NCBI RefSeq assembly: GCF_007904085.1
Contig: NZ_CP042326.1
Span: forward strand, 2,480,001-2,544,000
Source: Euhalothece natronophila Z-M001
Lineage (GTDB): Bacteria > Cyanobacteriota > Cyanobacteriia > Cyanobacteriales > Rubidibacteraceae
Direction: 5' to 3'
Length of the DNA stretch: 64,000 nucleotides
Part shown: piece after piece, positions 26,733-35,800 of the stretch
Layout: the number at the start of each line of letters is the position of its first letter
Position numbering within the stretch: the first letter of the stretch is position 1
Program-made: the position numbers and the translations under genes
The notes under the pieces: model-generated
What the model was told of the DNA's origin: nothing
The model's input: the letters and a program-made list of their open reading frames with translations, nothing else
Databases searched by the model: none

Positions 26733-26783
26733 CCTGCTCGGAACAGGTCAGACAGCAACCAAAGCGAAAATATCGCTACCTGT
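26733..26783 (+). promoter_or_regulatory. structured leader of rplU with alternative hairpins
   Basis: Three elements are seen. CCTG (26733-26736) can pair with CAGG (26744-26747). ACAGGT (26743-26748) can pair instead with ACCTGT (26778-26783). AGCGA (26763-26767) pairs with TCGCT (26773-26777) and lies directly against ACCTGT, so the two helices could stack. The first two pairings exclude each other because they share CAGG. The region ends about 28 bases before the rplU start. Autoregulation by a ribosomal protein is a guess. Confidence 0.35.
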
Positions 26784-26811
26784 ACGGCATTTTGAAAGGA
26801 TTAATCAGACC

Positions 26812-27186
26812 ATGAGTTATGCAATTGTAGAAGCAAGCGGAACCCAGATCAAAGTGGAACCGGGTTATTTTTATGACCTCAACCGTTTGCCCGTTGACGA
26901 AGAAGGCAACTATACCTTCGACAAGGTATTATTAATCAATAATGACGGTGAAATCACAGTCGGTCAGCCTTACATTGAAGGGGCAACTGTGGAAGGAACA
27001 GTCATGAATCACCTAAGAGGGAAAAAAGTTCTGGTTTATAAAATGAAACCGAAGAAGAACTACCGCAAAAAGCGAGGACACCGTCAGGAATTAACTCGCG
27101 TCATGATTAATTCTATTAGTCTTAACGGTTCCGTCATTGCCCAAGCTGAGACTGAACCAGAAGCAGTAACCCCAGAAGTAGTTTAG
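26812..27186 (+). CDS. rplU: 50S ribosomal protein L21
   Basis: A 124-residue protein: MSYAIVEASGTQIKVEPGYF, then LLINNDGEITVGQPYIEGATVEG in two pieces and KPKKNYRKKRGHRQELTRV, the L21 signature. The start is set at the ATG at 26812, 30 codons inside a longer TTG-initiated frame, because L21 proteins start with this sequence and GAAAGGA lies upstream. An extra acidic tail (QAETEPEAVTPEVV) is typical of cyanobacteria. It is the first gene of the conserved rplU-rpmA pair. Confidence 0.95.
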   Translation: MSYAIVEASGTQIKVEPGYFYDLNRLPVDEEGNYTFDKVLLINNDGEITVGQPYIEGATVEGTVMNHLRGKKVLVYKMKPKKNYRKKRGHRQELTRVMINSISLNGSVIAQAETEPEAVTPEVV

Positions 27187-27228
27187 GTTATACCAGAATA
27201 GAATAGGAAGAAAAATAGAGAGGAAATT

Positions 27229-27501
27229 ATGGCTCATAAGAAAGGAACAGGAAGTACTCGCAACGGTCGGGATTCTAATTCAAAACGTTTAGGTGTTAAG
27301 CGTTTTGGCGGTCAAGTCGTTCGTGCTGGCAATATTTTAGTGCGTCAGCGGGGAACGAAAATTCACCCAGGACTCAATGTTGGTCGCGGCAATGATGACA
27401 CCCTCTTTGCCTTAGTCGATGGAGTTGTTTCCTATGATCGCTATGGCAAAAGCCGTCGTAAAGTTAGCATCCGCCCTGTAGAAGAAGCAACAACTGCCTA
27501 A
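27229..27501 (+). CDS. rpmA: 50S ribosomal protein L27
   Basis: A 90-residue protein starting [20 protein letters not shown] and continuing [20 protein letters not shown], the L27 signature. No N-terminal cleavage extension (as in Firmicutes) is present. L27's N-terminus reaches the peptidyl-transferase centre. It lies 42 bases after rplU, behind AGAGAGGA as ribosome-binding site. Confidence 0.97.
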   Translation: MAHKKGTGSTRNGRDSNSKRLGVKRFGGQVVRAGNILVRQRGTKIHPGLNVGRGNDDTLFALVDGVVSYDRYGKSRRKVSIRPVEEATTA

Positions 27502-27537
27502 GCGATTAACATTAGTTCATATCCCTAAGGATATTTG

Positions 27538-27561
27538 ACCCTCTCCAGTTAAGGAGAGGGT
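27538..27561 (+). terminator. terminator of the rplU-rpmA operon
   Basis: ACCCTCTCC and GGAGAGGGT form a perfect 9-bp stem with the loop AGTTAA, followed by TTATTTAAA. It lies 36 bases after rpmA and only 16 bases before the first codon of the headless kinase, so that gene has little room for a promoter. Confidence 0.8.
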
Positions 27562-27577
27562 TTATTTAAAAATCCAA

Positions 27578-28399
27578 TTGAAAACGGTTCAAGAAATTAA
27601 AGATAAACTGGGTTACACTCTGTTGGGATCAATTCCGCTATTTGGGAAACAAGCCAGTGAATTACCAATGCAGGATCAGCCACGCTCTGCTGTCAGTGAA
27701 GCCTTTCGGATGCTACAGGCAAACTTAAAATTCTCACGAGTAGATGAAAAGTTAAAGGTCATTGTCGTAACTAGTAGTGTTCCCAATGAAGGTAAATCAA
27801 CGGTGACTGGGAATTTAGGCTTGGCTCTAGCGGAGTTAGGAAATCGAGTTTTAATCGTTGATGGGGATATGCGTCGCCCCAGTCAGCACCAAGTTTGGGA
27901 AGAACCAAATTCTATGGGATTAAGTAATCTTCTAGTGGATCAAAGTGATGTCAGTACAGTCACTAAAGAACTGCATCCCAATCTTGAGTTATTAACAGTA
28001 GGGGCACCGCCACCTAATCCGATCGCGCTTTTAGATTCGCAACGAATTGCTGATTTCATAGACAAATGTCGTCAAGCCTATGATTATGTCCTAATTGATA
28101 CCCCTCCGATGGCAGTAGGAGCAGATTCGGCTCTTTTAGGAAAACTAGCCGAAGGAACATTATTAGTGGTTCGTCCGAATATGGCTGATCTCACTAGTGC
28201 AACGGGAGCGAAGGAAATGTTACAACGCTCAGGACAGCCGGTTTTAGGAATGGTCATTAATGGCGTTAATCCCTCAGATGAGCCTGATAGCTACTACTAT
28301 TACTATGCTCAAGGCTATTATTATGAAACGAAAGAAGAGGAGGAATCGGGGAAAAAGGCTCTCTTTGGTTTTGGGAGAGGAAAAAGCAATCAATCCTAA
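27578..28399 (+). CDS. BY-kinase catalytic domain without its membrane half
   Basis: A 273-codon frame with only the cytoplasmic kinase part of a Wzc-like protein. It opens with VQEIKDKLGYTLLGSIPLFG, which in full-length kinases lies just after the second membrane helix. Walker A is SSVPNEGKSTV, Walker A' VLIVDGDMRRP, Walker B YDYVLIDTPP and the tyrosine cluster SYYYYYAQGYYYE. All catalytic motifs are intact. The only start near the beginning is TTG at 27578 with no ribosome-binding site, and the frame is open upstream only to a TGA at 27536-27538 in the terminator. It is either a 5'-truncated remnant or a stand-alone kinase of the split (CpsD-like) kind whose activator is elsewhere. Confidence 0.75.
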   Translation: MKTVQEIKDKLGYTLLGSIPLFGKQASELPMQDQPRSAVSEAFRMLQANLKFSRVDEKLKVIVVTSSVPNEGKSTVTGNLGLALAELGNRVLIVDGDMRRPSQHQVWEEPNSMGLSNLLVDQSDVSTVTKELHPNLELLTVGAPPPNPIALLDSQRIADFIDKCRQAYDYVLIDTPPMAVGADSALLGKLAEGTLLVVRPNMADLTSATGAKEMLQRSGQPVLGMVINGVNPSDEPDSYYYYYAQGYYYETKEEEESGKKALFGFGRGKSNQS

Positions 28400-28489
28400 A
28401 TGTTTCATTTCTGATTAGTCTCATCTTCAGTGTCTTCTCAGAATGGAGGATTATGCTAAGGGGAGTAAGGATTAGTATTGTTTCTTGTA

Positions 28490-29923
28490 ATGCAGTTGCT
28501 CCCCTTTAAGAAAATTAAGGCTTGGTTTCAGACTTGGAATCCCAAATCGCTGCGGTTTCGGTTAACTCTAGCCATTACCACCGTATCGGTAGTTGGTATG
28601 GGGGGGCTAGCCATTTGGTTGGGCGTGACGATGCAACGGATTCTCATTTCAGCACATAAAGACAATGTTCTTTATCTTGATGAGCGTCTCCCTGAAGATG
28701 TGGCAATTTATGAGGAGATGTTTTCCCAGCCAGAAGCAATTCAGAAGGCAATTGATAATCTCAGTCGCGATCGCGTGGTGATGTGGGTAGAAGATGAGGA
28801 AGAAGACATTATCGCCAGAACTGGGGGTGTCGATACCCCACAACCTTTACCTGTTTCCCCAGAAACCACTAATTTTCCCTTTCCAGGAGTAACACTTTCG
28901 CAAGTAGATGGACGGTATTGGATTCTCTGTGCTAGCCCTTTGACTGTTAATGGCGAGAGAATTGGCAACCTTTACATTGTTCAAGATATCCATGCTGAAC
29001 AAGTGATGTTCTTGCACGTAATGAGAAATTTAGCTGTTGCGACAGTGGTTGCTATTACGGGAATTAGCATAGTCGGGGGAATTTACGTTGCGCGATCGCT
29101 GCTTCCCCTGCGTCGGATTTGTCAATTGACTGAAAGTATCTCGGCAGATCATTTAGGAGAAACCCGAATTGCTCTGAATCACGCCCCCACAGAAGTCCAA
29201 CAGTTAGCAGAACGGTTTGATGAAATGCTCACTCGTTTATATGCGGCTTGGGAACAACAGCGTCAATTTGTGAGCAATGTTTCCCATGAATTACGAACTC
29301 CCTTAACGATTGTGTCTGGCTATTTACAAAGTGTGCAAAGACGAGGTAAAAACCTCAGTGAACCCCAACAAGAAGCCCTTGCTATTGCCAGTAATGAAGC
29401 GGATCGCACCATTCAGTTATTAGAAGATTTATTAACCTTAGCGCGAGTGGATAATGGGCAAATGCAGTTTCAATTAGAAACCATATCCTTTCCTTCATTT
29501 ATAGAACAGATCATTGAATTATTCCAACAATGCCACGATCGCGCGATTCATTATCATCTCCCGACAGAAGAAATAAAAATCTGTGCTGATAGTAATCGTC
29601 TCAAACAAGTTATTCTTAATCTTCTCGATAATGCCATAAAATATTCCGAGCCAGAACAACCCGTTACAATGACGCTAGAGCGGAAAAAGCAATTAGGCGT
29701 CTTATCAGTGCGCGATCGCGGAATTGGCATTCCCTTAGCCCAACAAACTCGCATTTTTGAACGTTTTTATCGCGTTGACGACGCAAGAAGTTGCTCCACA
29801 GGAGGCACTGGTTTAGGATTATCAATTGTTAAAACCCTTGTAGAAGGAATGGGGGGAAATATTAAAGTCAGTTCCCGCCCTAGGGAAGGTACAATTTTTA
29901 CCCTTACCTTTGCCACTATGTAG
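28490..29923 (+). CDS. membrane sensor histidine kinase
   Basis: A 477-residue class I histidine kinase. Two membrane helices (about 20-42 and 170-192) bound a periplasmic sensor of about 125 residues. A HAMP linker follows (SLLPLRRICQLTESISADHL), then the phosphoacceptor region FVSNVSHELRTPLTIVSGYL, the N-box VILNLLDNAIKYSE, and G-boxes VRDRGIGIP and GGTGLGLSIVKTLVEGMGG. The ATG at 28490 is preferred over the TTG four codons upstream. No response regulator gene is adjacent, so it is an orphan. The signal is unknown. Confidence 0.88.
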   Translation: MQLLPFKKIKAWFQTWNPKSLRFRLTLAITTVSVVGMGGLAIWLGVTMQRILISAHKDNVLYLDERLPEDVAIYEEMFSQPEAIQKAIDNLSRDRVVMWVEDEEEDIIARTGGVDTPQPLPVSPETTNFPFPGVTLSQVDGRYWILCASPLTVNGERIGNLYIVQDIHAEQVMFLHVMRNLAVATVVAITGISIVGGIYVARSLLPLRRICQLTESISADHLGETRIALNHAPTEVQQLAERFDEMLTRLYAAWEQQRQFVSNVSHELRTPLTIVSGYLQSVQRRGKNLSEPQQEALAIASNEADRTIQLLEDLLTLARVDNGQMQFQLETISFPSFIEQIIELFQQCHDRAIHYHLPTEEIKICADSNRLKQVILNLLDNAIKYSEPEQPVTMTLERKKQLGVLSVRDRGIGIPLAQQTRIFERFYRVDDARSCSTGGTGLGLSIVKTLVEGMGGNIKVSSRPREGTIFTLTFATM

Positions 29924-29933
29924 TGGAGACTTT

Positions 29934-30124
29934 TTGAGCCTCTTCTGCCTAAAGGCGAGAAGATTCCCTTGTAGACTCTTATCTAGATTTAACTCTTAGA
30001 GTTAAATCCCCGACAGACCGCCGTTACAGGGCTGTTTGGTCACGGTCGCCCCAACCGCAGACACTTACATCTTAACACAGAACGCCATAAATGGCGGGGT
30101 TTTGAACCCGTGATTTTACGATAA
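29934..30124 (-). mobile_element. 191-bp miniature IS200/IS605-type element, copy A
   Basis: Identical to the inverted copy at 39842-40032 except for one base (30050). Read on the minus strand it begins TTAT and ends TCAA, matching the kind of left and right cleavage tetranucleotides used by Y1 transposases such as IS608. It carries subterminal hairpins CGCCAT/ATGGCG near the left end and TCTTCT-GCC/GGC-AGAAGA just before TCAA, plus a 10-bp-arm palindrome (TTTAACTCT region). Inside is the end of a TnpB reading frame, VTKQPCNGGLSGI and a stop. No transposase is present, so it could move only in trans. Confidence 0.8.
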
Positions 30125-30191
30125 TTTCCTACTTTAACTATTATTGCTGGGGAATATGAACATACTATTATAGTCGTTCCAATTCAGTTCC

Positions 30192-30240
30192 GTAGTGCAG
30201 CCATCTTGGCTGCTACTAGGGAGCAAGATGCTCCCACTAC
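30192..30240. repeat. double-hairpin intergenic repeat
   Basis: The outer arms GTAGTG (30192-30197) and CACTAC (30235-30240) enclose two hairpins, CAGCC-ATCTT-GGCTG and GGGAGC-AAGAT-GCTCCC, which share the boundary base at each end. The two loops ATCTT and AAGAT are exact complements and could kiss. This layout is typical of dispersed cyanobacterial palindromic repeats. Longer frames running through it into the next gene are not coding. Other sequence in 30125-30394 shows nothing recognisable. Confidence 0.7.
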
Positions 30241-30394
30241 TTTTAAGTTGCTGTTTTTTATTTGGAATGACTATAATTATCTGCTTCAGGTATTAAATCA
30301 TGTTAAGCATCCTGAAAAAATCTTGACAGAAGTTGAAAAAAGATACTTGTTTGCGTTAGGGGTTAATCATAGAGATTATCTTGGGAGGAGCCTC

Positions 30395-30739
30395 ATGGAA
30401 AACTTGTTGCAAGAAAATTGTATTCCCTGCCATGGAGGCGTTTCTCCAATTAGCGAGGAAGAAATAAAGCAGTATAAACCTCAAATCCCTGACTGGTCAA
30501 TTATTAATCAGGAAAACTCGTCTTATCTTGAACGCTGTTATCAGTTATCGGATTTTGCGACGGCGCTGGTTTTAGCCCAGAAAATTGGAGAAGTTGCTGA
30601 AAAACAAGGACATCATCCCACTTTGATTGTGGAATGGGGAAAGTTAACTGTACAGTGGTGGACTCATGCTATTAACGGGCTACATCGTAACGACTTCATC
30701 ATGGCTCGAAAAACGGATCAAATACTACAAGAATTGTGA
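30395..30739 (+). CDS. 4a-hydroxytetrahydrobiopterin (pterin-4a-carbinolamine) dehydratase
   Basis: A 114-residue protein of the PCD/DCoH family. The active-site signature is KQGHHPTLIVEWGKLTVQWW with the two neighbouring histidines, and THAINGLHRNDFIMARKTD follows, as expected. It dehydrates the carbinolamine formed when tetrahydropterin is used by aromatic hydroxylases; a wider role in molybdopterin or folate chemistry has been proposed. The start MENLLQENC is chosen because GGGAGGAG stands four bases upstream; the frame continues upstream through a repeat element and is not coding there. Confidence 0.88.
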   Translation: MENLLQENCIPCHGGVSPISEEEIKQYKPQIPDWSIINQENSSYLERCYQLSDFATALVLAQKIGEVAEKQGHHPTLIVEWGKLTVQWWTHAINGLHRNDFIMARKTDQILQEL

Positions 30740-30845
30740 CAAGCGCGATTCAGTTCAGTTAACTGCCTGCCCAGGGGGAAGAGTTTAAAAGCTCATGATA
30801 ACATAAAGTCAAAGTCTCTGACCTAACCGACTCATCTTCATAGCC

Positions 30846-32621
30846 ATGAAACGACTGCTTATTTTCGGTTTATTTTTACTGGGATTAACCCTTGCGGTTT
30901 GGAACTTTTTAAGTTCAGTCCCCCAAGGAACTTATAACAGTTATGTTCTCGATTTCAAAGAAGAAATTCCCTACTCAGTGGTAGAACAAAAACTGAAAAC
31001 CCTGGAAAAAGAATATGGGGTTACTACCAGACTTAATAGTGAATTTTCTAAGCGCGATCGCGTTTATGTGGTTCAAACAGACGCTGAACTTCCTAGCCTT
31101 CAACCCCTCAAAGACTTAGTCAAAGAAGCCACCGAAGCCATCGATCGAAACTTTATTTATCAAACCTTTGATATCCCTAACGATCCTTATTATTCCCAAC
31201 AATGGAACTTCCGCAGTATTAACCTCGAAAAGGCTTGGGATGAGTCGCAGGGAGAAGGCATAACCGTTGCGGTGATTGATACGGGTGTCAGTAAAGTTCC
31301 CGACTTAAAACAAACCGAATTTGTTGAAGGCTACGATTTCATTAATGATCGTAAACAAGCTGATGATGACGTAGGGCATGGCACTCATGTCGCCGGAACC
31401 ATTGCTCAATCCACTAATAATAACTATGGGGTAGCAGGCATTGCCTACAAAGCCAAAATTATGCCCATTAAAGTCCTTGATGGCAATGGCAGTGGTACAA
31501 TTGCCGATATTGCAGAGGGCATCCGTTTTGCTGCGGATAATGGCGCAGATGTCATTAATTTAAGTCTTGGCGGCTTTGGTGATAGTCACCTCGTCTCAGA
31601 AGCCATTAACTACGCCTATGACAAAGATGTAGTTATTGTCGCTGCGGCTGGCAACTCTAATCAAAATTCTGCTGCCTATCCTGCACGGTATCCCCGTGTA
31701 ATTGGCGTTTCCGCCCTCGATGCGGCAGGCAACAAAAGTAATTATTCCAACTATGGGGCAGGGATTGATATCTCTGCACCAGGTGGCAGTGAAGCAGGGA
31801 AAATTATCCAGAATACGATTAACCCAGAGAAAGGAGATTCTGTTTTCGCAGGTTATCAAGGCACTAGCATGGCCTCACCTCATGTCGCTGGGGTGGCAGC
31901 GTTAGTGAAAGCCGTGGGCATTACTGAACCCGACGCAGTGTCCAATGTCTTACAACAATCGGTGCGAAAAGTGCAAGAAGACCCCATGAACCATTATGGC
32001 GTGGGACAATTAGACGCGGGAGAAGCGGTTAAACTAGCCATGAAAGGTCAAATTAGCGTCCGTGACTTCTTCCGTTGGATGCGTGATAATGGCTATCTCA
32101 ATCCCCGTTTCTGGATTGATGGCGGTACAGTCATGTTGCCCTTTAAGTTAGCCACCGTCATTGGCGGTTATATCCTCGCTTGGTTATTACGCAATTACTT
32201 CCCCTTTGGCTGGAGTTGGTCTCTTGCCAGTGGAATTATTGCTGGCAGTTCAGGACTATTCTTCTTGCGAGGGATTTATATCTTTGACTTACCTCAAGCC
32301 CCCTTCCGTATTATGGGCAGTTCTATTCCCGAATTAGGTAATATGATTCCAGGGACGACTACCCTTAATCCCTTCTTTGCCAGTGTCTTAATTCCCGTGG
32401 GATTGGTTTTATTATTCCTGCAACATCCGAAGTGGGGTTGGTTTGCTGTCGGGACAAGTTTAGGCATGGCTTCCTTCTTAGCCATCAGCGCTGTCATGTC
32501 TCCAGCCGTGTGGGGATTAGGAAGTGGCTGGTTAAGTCGCAGTTATCTCCTAATTAATGCAGTTTTATGTTGGGGATTAGCCCGTCTAGCAAGTCAAAAA
32601 GAGACTGCAAGTGTTTCTTAA
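30846..32621 (+). CDS. subtilisin-like (S8) serine protease with C-terminal membrane domain
   Basis: A 591-residue protease. An N-terminal signal/anchor (LLIFGLFLLGLTLAVWNFL) is followed by a propeptide-like region (30-110). The catalytic triad is intact: Asp in AVIDTGVS, His in GHGTHVAG, Ser in GTSMASPH. The oxyanion Asn is in AAAGNSNQN. After the protease domain (ends about 400), three to four hydrophobic helices follow (KLATVIGGYILAWLL, SLASGIIAGSSGLFFL, VLIPVGLVLLFLQ, and a last one near the end), an unusual arrangement for S8 enzymes. This suggests a protease tethered to the membrane at both ends, facing outward. Confidence 0.88.
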   Translation: MKRLLIFGLFLLGLTLAVWNFLSSVPQGTYNSYVLDFKEEIPYSVVEQKLKTLEKEYGVTTRLNSEFSKRDRVYVVQTDAELPSLQPLKDLVKEATEAIDRNFIYQTFDIPNDPYYSQQWNFRSINLEKAWDESQGEGITVAVIDTGVSKVPDLKQTEFVEGYDFINDRKQADDDVGHGTHVAGTIAQSTNNNYGVAGIAYKAKIMPIKVLDGNGSGTIADIAEGIRFAADNGADVINLSLGGFGDSHLVSEAINYAYDKDVVIVAAAGNSNQNSAAYPARYPRVIGVSALDAAGNKSNYSNYGAGIDISAPGGSEAGKIIQNTINPEKGDSVFAGYQGTSMASPHVAGVAALVKAVGITEPDAVSNVLQQSVRKVQEDPMNHYGVGQLDAGEAVKLAMKGQISVRDFFRWMRDNGYLNPRFWIDGGTVMLPFKLATVIGGYILAWLLRNYFPFGWSWSLASGIIAGSSGLFFLRGIYIFDLPQAPFRIMGSSIPELGNMIPGTTTLNPFFASVLIPVGLVLLFLQHPKWGWFAVGTSLGMASFLAISAVMSPAVWGLGSGWLSRSYLLINAVLCWGLARLASQKETASVS

Positions 32622-32759
32622 GCATGATATAAATCACTTTCTTGAACTAAAATTGTCAAACTGTTTAAGATGGAGAAACCAACTATACTGAATCAGCTTC
32701 AAGATTTGTTTTAAGCTAAACGATCAGATTGATTATCCAAAATTCAAGATCAGCTCAAA

Positions 32760-32785
32760 AGTCGTGCTTCTGTGAAGTGACGACT
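32760..32785 (+). promoter_or_regulatory. hairpin in the glsF upstream region
   Basis: AGTCGT (32760-32765) pairs with ACGACT (32780-32785), and inside it CTTC pairs with GAAG around a TGT loop, separated by a small internal loop. No T-run follows, so it is not a standard terminator of the protease gene. It lies 82 bases before the glsF start in a 246-bp gap that has no other recognisable element. Confidence 0.3.
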
Positions 32786-32867
32786 GCTATAACACAATGG
32801 AGAAATAAAAAAACTGGGCTGACTGAAAGGATAAAGACTCAGACAGCAAACCATCCTTACAAAAGAT

Positions 32868-35800
32868 ATGAGTAACGATAGCATGAACACAGAGAAACAA
32901 AACGTAACGAATCATTCAACCCCGTATCAAGGACAACCTTGGTTAGTGGAAGAAAGAGACGCTTGTGGGGTAGGGTTTATCGCCTCTCAAGAAGGGAAAG
33001 CAAGCCACAATTTAGTACAACAAGCCGTCAGTGCTTTAGGTTGCCTAGAACATCGTGGCGCTTGTAGTGCTGACCAAGACTCTGGTGATGGGGCGGGAAT
33101 TATGACCGCTATTCCTTGGCAGTTACTCCAAAATTGGTTAAAAGAAAATCATTTATTTAGCCCTTCCCGAGAACATTTAGGGGTAGGAATGCTTTTTTTA
33201 CCCTTAGATGAAGAAAAAGCAACCCAAGTCAGAAGCTGTGTTGAAAAAGTTCTCAAACAATACTGTCTCTATGTTGTCGGCTGGCGACCAGTTCCTGTGA
33301 ATGCTGAGGTATTAGGAGAACAAGCCAAAGCAAACCGCCCCCGTGTCGAACAAGTTCTTTTTGCCTCCCCAACGCAACAAGGGGATGATTTAGAAAAAAC
33401 CCTTTATATTACCAGTGCCAAAATTAAACAAGAAGTTGTTTCTACACCCGGCTTAGAAGACCCCGACGACTTTTATATTTGCTCCTTTTCCAATCGTACC
33501 ATTGTCTATAAGGGCATGGTGCGCTCCGTGGTCTTAGGAGAATATTATTTAGATTTCCAGAACCCTGACTTTATTAGCCCCTTTGCCATTTATCACCGTC
33601 GCTTCAGTACCAATACCATGCCTAAGTGGCGACTTGCCCAACCGATGCGGTTATTAGGGCATAACGGGGAAATTAATACTCTTTTAGGGAATATTAACTG
33701 GATGCTTGCCCGAGTTGATGATTTAGAAGCCCCACATCTCAGTAAAGAAGAAATGGCAGCTCTGCCTTTAGTGAGTCAAGCTAAAAGTGACTCGGCAAAC
33801 CTAGATAACATTATGGAGCTTCTGGTGCAAGCAGGACGCAGTCCCATGGCGGCTTTGATGATGCTGATTCCAGAAGCCTATCAGAATCAACCAGAATTAG
33901 CGGAACTTCCAGAAGTAATTGACTTTTACGAGTATCATCGTGGCATTCAAGAACCTTGGGATGGTCCAGCGTTAATTGTTTTCAGTGATGGTAAAACCGT
34001 TGGCGCAAACTTAGACCGAAATGGCTTACGTCCGGCCCGTTACTGTATTACCAAAGATAATTATGTCATTGTAGGGTCAGAAGCAGGAGTGCTTCCCATT
34101 CCCGAAGCTGACATTGTGGAAAAAGGTCGTCTAGGCCCCGGGGAAATGCTCGCGGTGGACTTACAAAATCACCAAATTCTAAAAAATTGGGAGATTAAAG
34201 AAAAAGTTGCTAAAGAAGCCCCCTATGGAGAGTGGTTAAAACAAGGGCGGAAAACTGTCGAGTTACAAGCCTTTCCAGATGCCCCACAAATGGATGAAAC
34301 CGAGGTTTTTCAAAAACAAACCGCCTTCGGTTACACCGCAGAAGATGTGGAGATGATTCTCCAGCCTATGGCAACGCAGGCGAAAGAACCGACTTTCTGT
34401 ATGGGGGATGATATTCCCTTAGCTGTATTGTCGGATAAGCCACGGCTACTGTTTGACTACTTTAAGCAACGGTTTGCTCAGGTTACTAACCCAGCCATTG
34501 ACCCCTTACGGGAAAAGCTGGTGATGTCATTGCAGATGTGTTTGGGAGAAAAAGGGAACTTGCTACAAGCAACCCCTGAACACGCCCAAATGCTGAAAAT
34601 TGAAACCCCCGTTCTCAATGATGGGGAGTTAGAAAGCGTTAAACAGTCTGGGTTTACCACCAGTGAACTTTCTACCCTGTTTGCCATTAGTGATGGGCCC
34701 CAAGGCTTGGAAAACGCCCTGCAACGTTTACAAGAACAAGCGGCGGAAGCGGTCAAAGCAGGCAGTAAAATTTTAGTGCTTTCTGACCGTGCTGCGTCGG
34801 GGATTAATAATGAATATAGCTATATTCCCCCTCTGTTAGCAGTGGGTGCAGTTCACCATCACCTCATTGAAGAAGGACTGCGGATGAAAGCCTCCATTGT
34901 TATTGATACCGCTCAATGTTGGAGTACCCATCACTTTGCTTGCTTAATTGGTTATGGGGCTTCTGCGGTGTGTCCTTATCTGGCGTTAGAGAGTATTCGT
35001 CAATGGGTCAGTGATAGTAAAACCCAGAAAATGATGGATAAAGGACGCATGGAAAAAATTTCTTGTCTCGAAGCACAAGAACAGTATCGCCATGCGGTAG
35101 AAATGGGCTTACTGAAGATTCTCTCGAAAATGGGAATTTCTCTCTTGTCCAGTTATAACGGCGCACAAATTTTTGAGGCAATTGGTTTAGGAGAAGATGT
35201 CATTAATCGCGCTTTTGCTGGCACAACTTCTCGGGTTGGTGGCTTAAATATGGAAGAACTTGCCCAAGAGGTGATGAACTTCCATCGTCGTGCTTTCCCT
35301 GAGTTACAAGGGAAGAAGTTGGAGAACTTTGGGTTCTTTAATTATCGTCCCCGTGGGGAATATCACATGAATAGCCCTGAGATGGCAAAAGCGTTACACC
35401 AAGCGGTTGCCGGCAAAAATTATGACCATTATGAGCTATATACCAAGCATTTAGAGGAACGTCCAGCAACGGCGCTACGAGACTTATTAGACTTCAAGGT
35501 GGATGAACAAAAGGCCATTCCTTTAGAAGAAGTTGAACCGGTAGAAGAGATTGTTAAACGCTTCTGCACAGGGGCAATGTCTCTGGGGTCGCTGTCTCGG
35601 GAAGCCCATGAAACCCTTGCTGTGGCTATGAACCGCATTGGTGGTAAATCCAATTCGGGGGAAGGAGGAGAAGATCCCACGCGCTTTATTGTCATGAATG
35701 ATGTGGATGAAGAGGGCAACTCCCAGACATTTCCCCATCTGAAAGGGTTAAATAATGGCGATACGGCAAGTTCAGCCATTAAACAGGTGGCTTCGGGACG

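Noticed and set aside
26725-26811. TTG-initiated N-terminal extension of L21
   Set aside because: L21 proteins begin with the MSYAIVEASG block; the upstream part is the mRNA leader.
30206-30394. N-terminal extension of the pterin dehydratase starting MAATREQDAP
   Set aside because: The extension covers a palindromic repeat; the ATG at 30395 has a strong ribosome-binding site and fits the family length.
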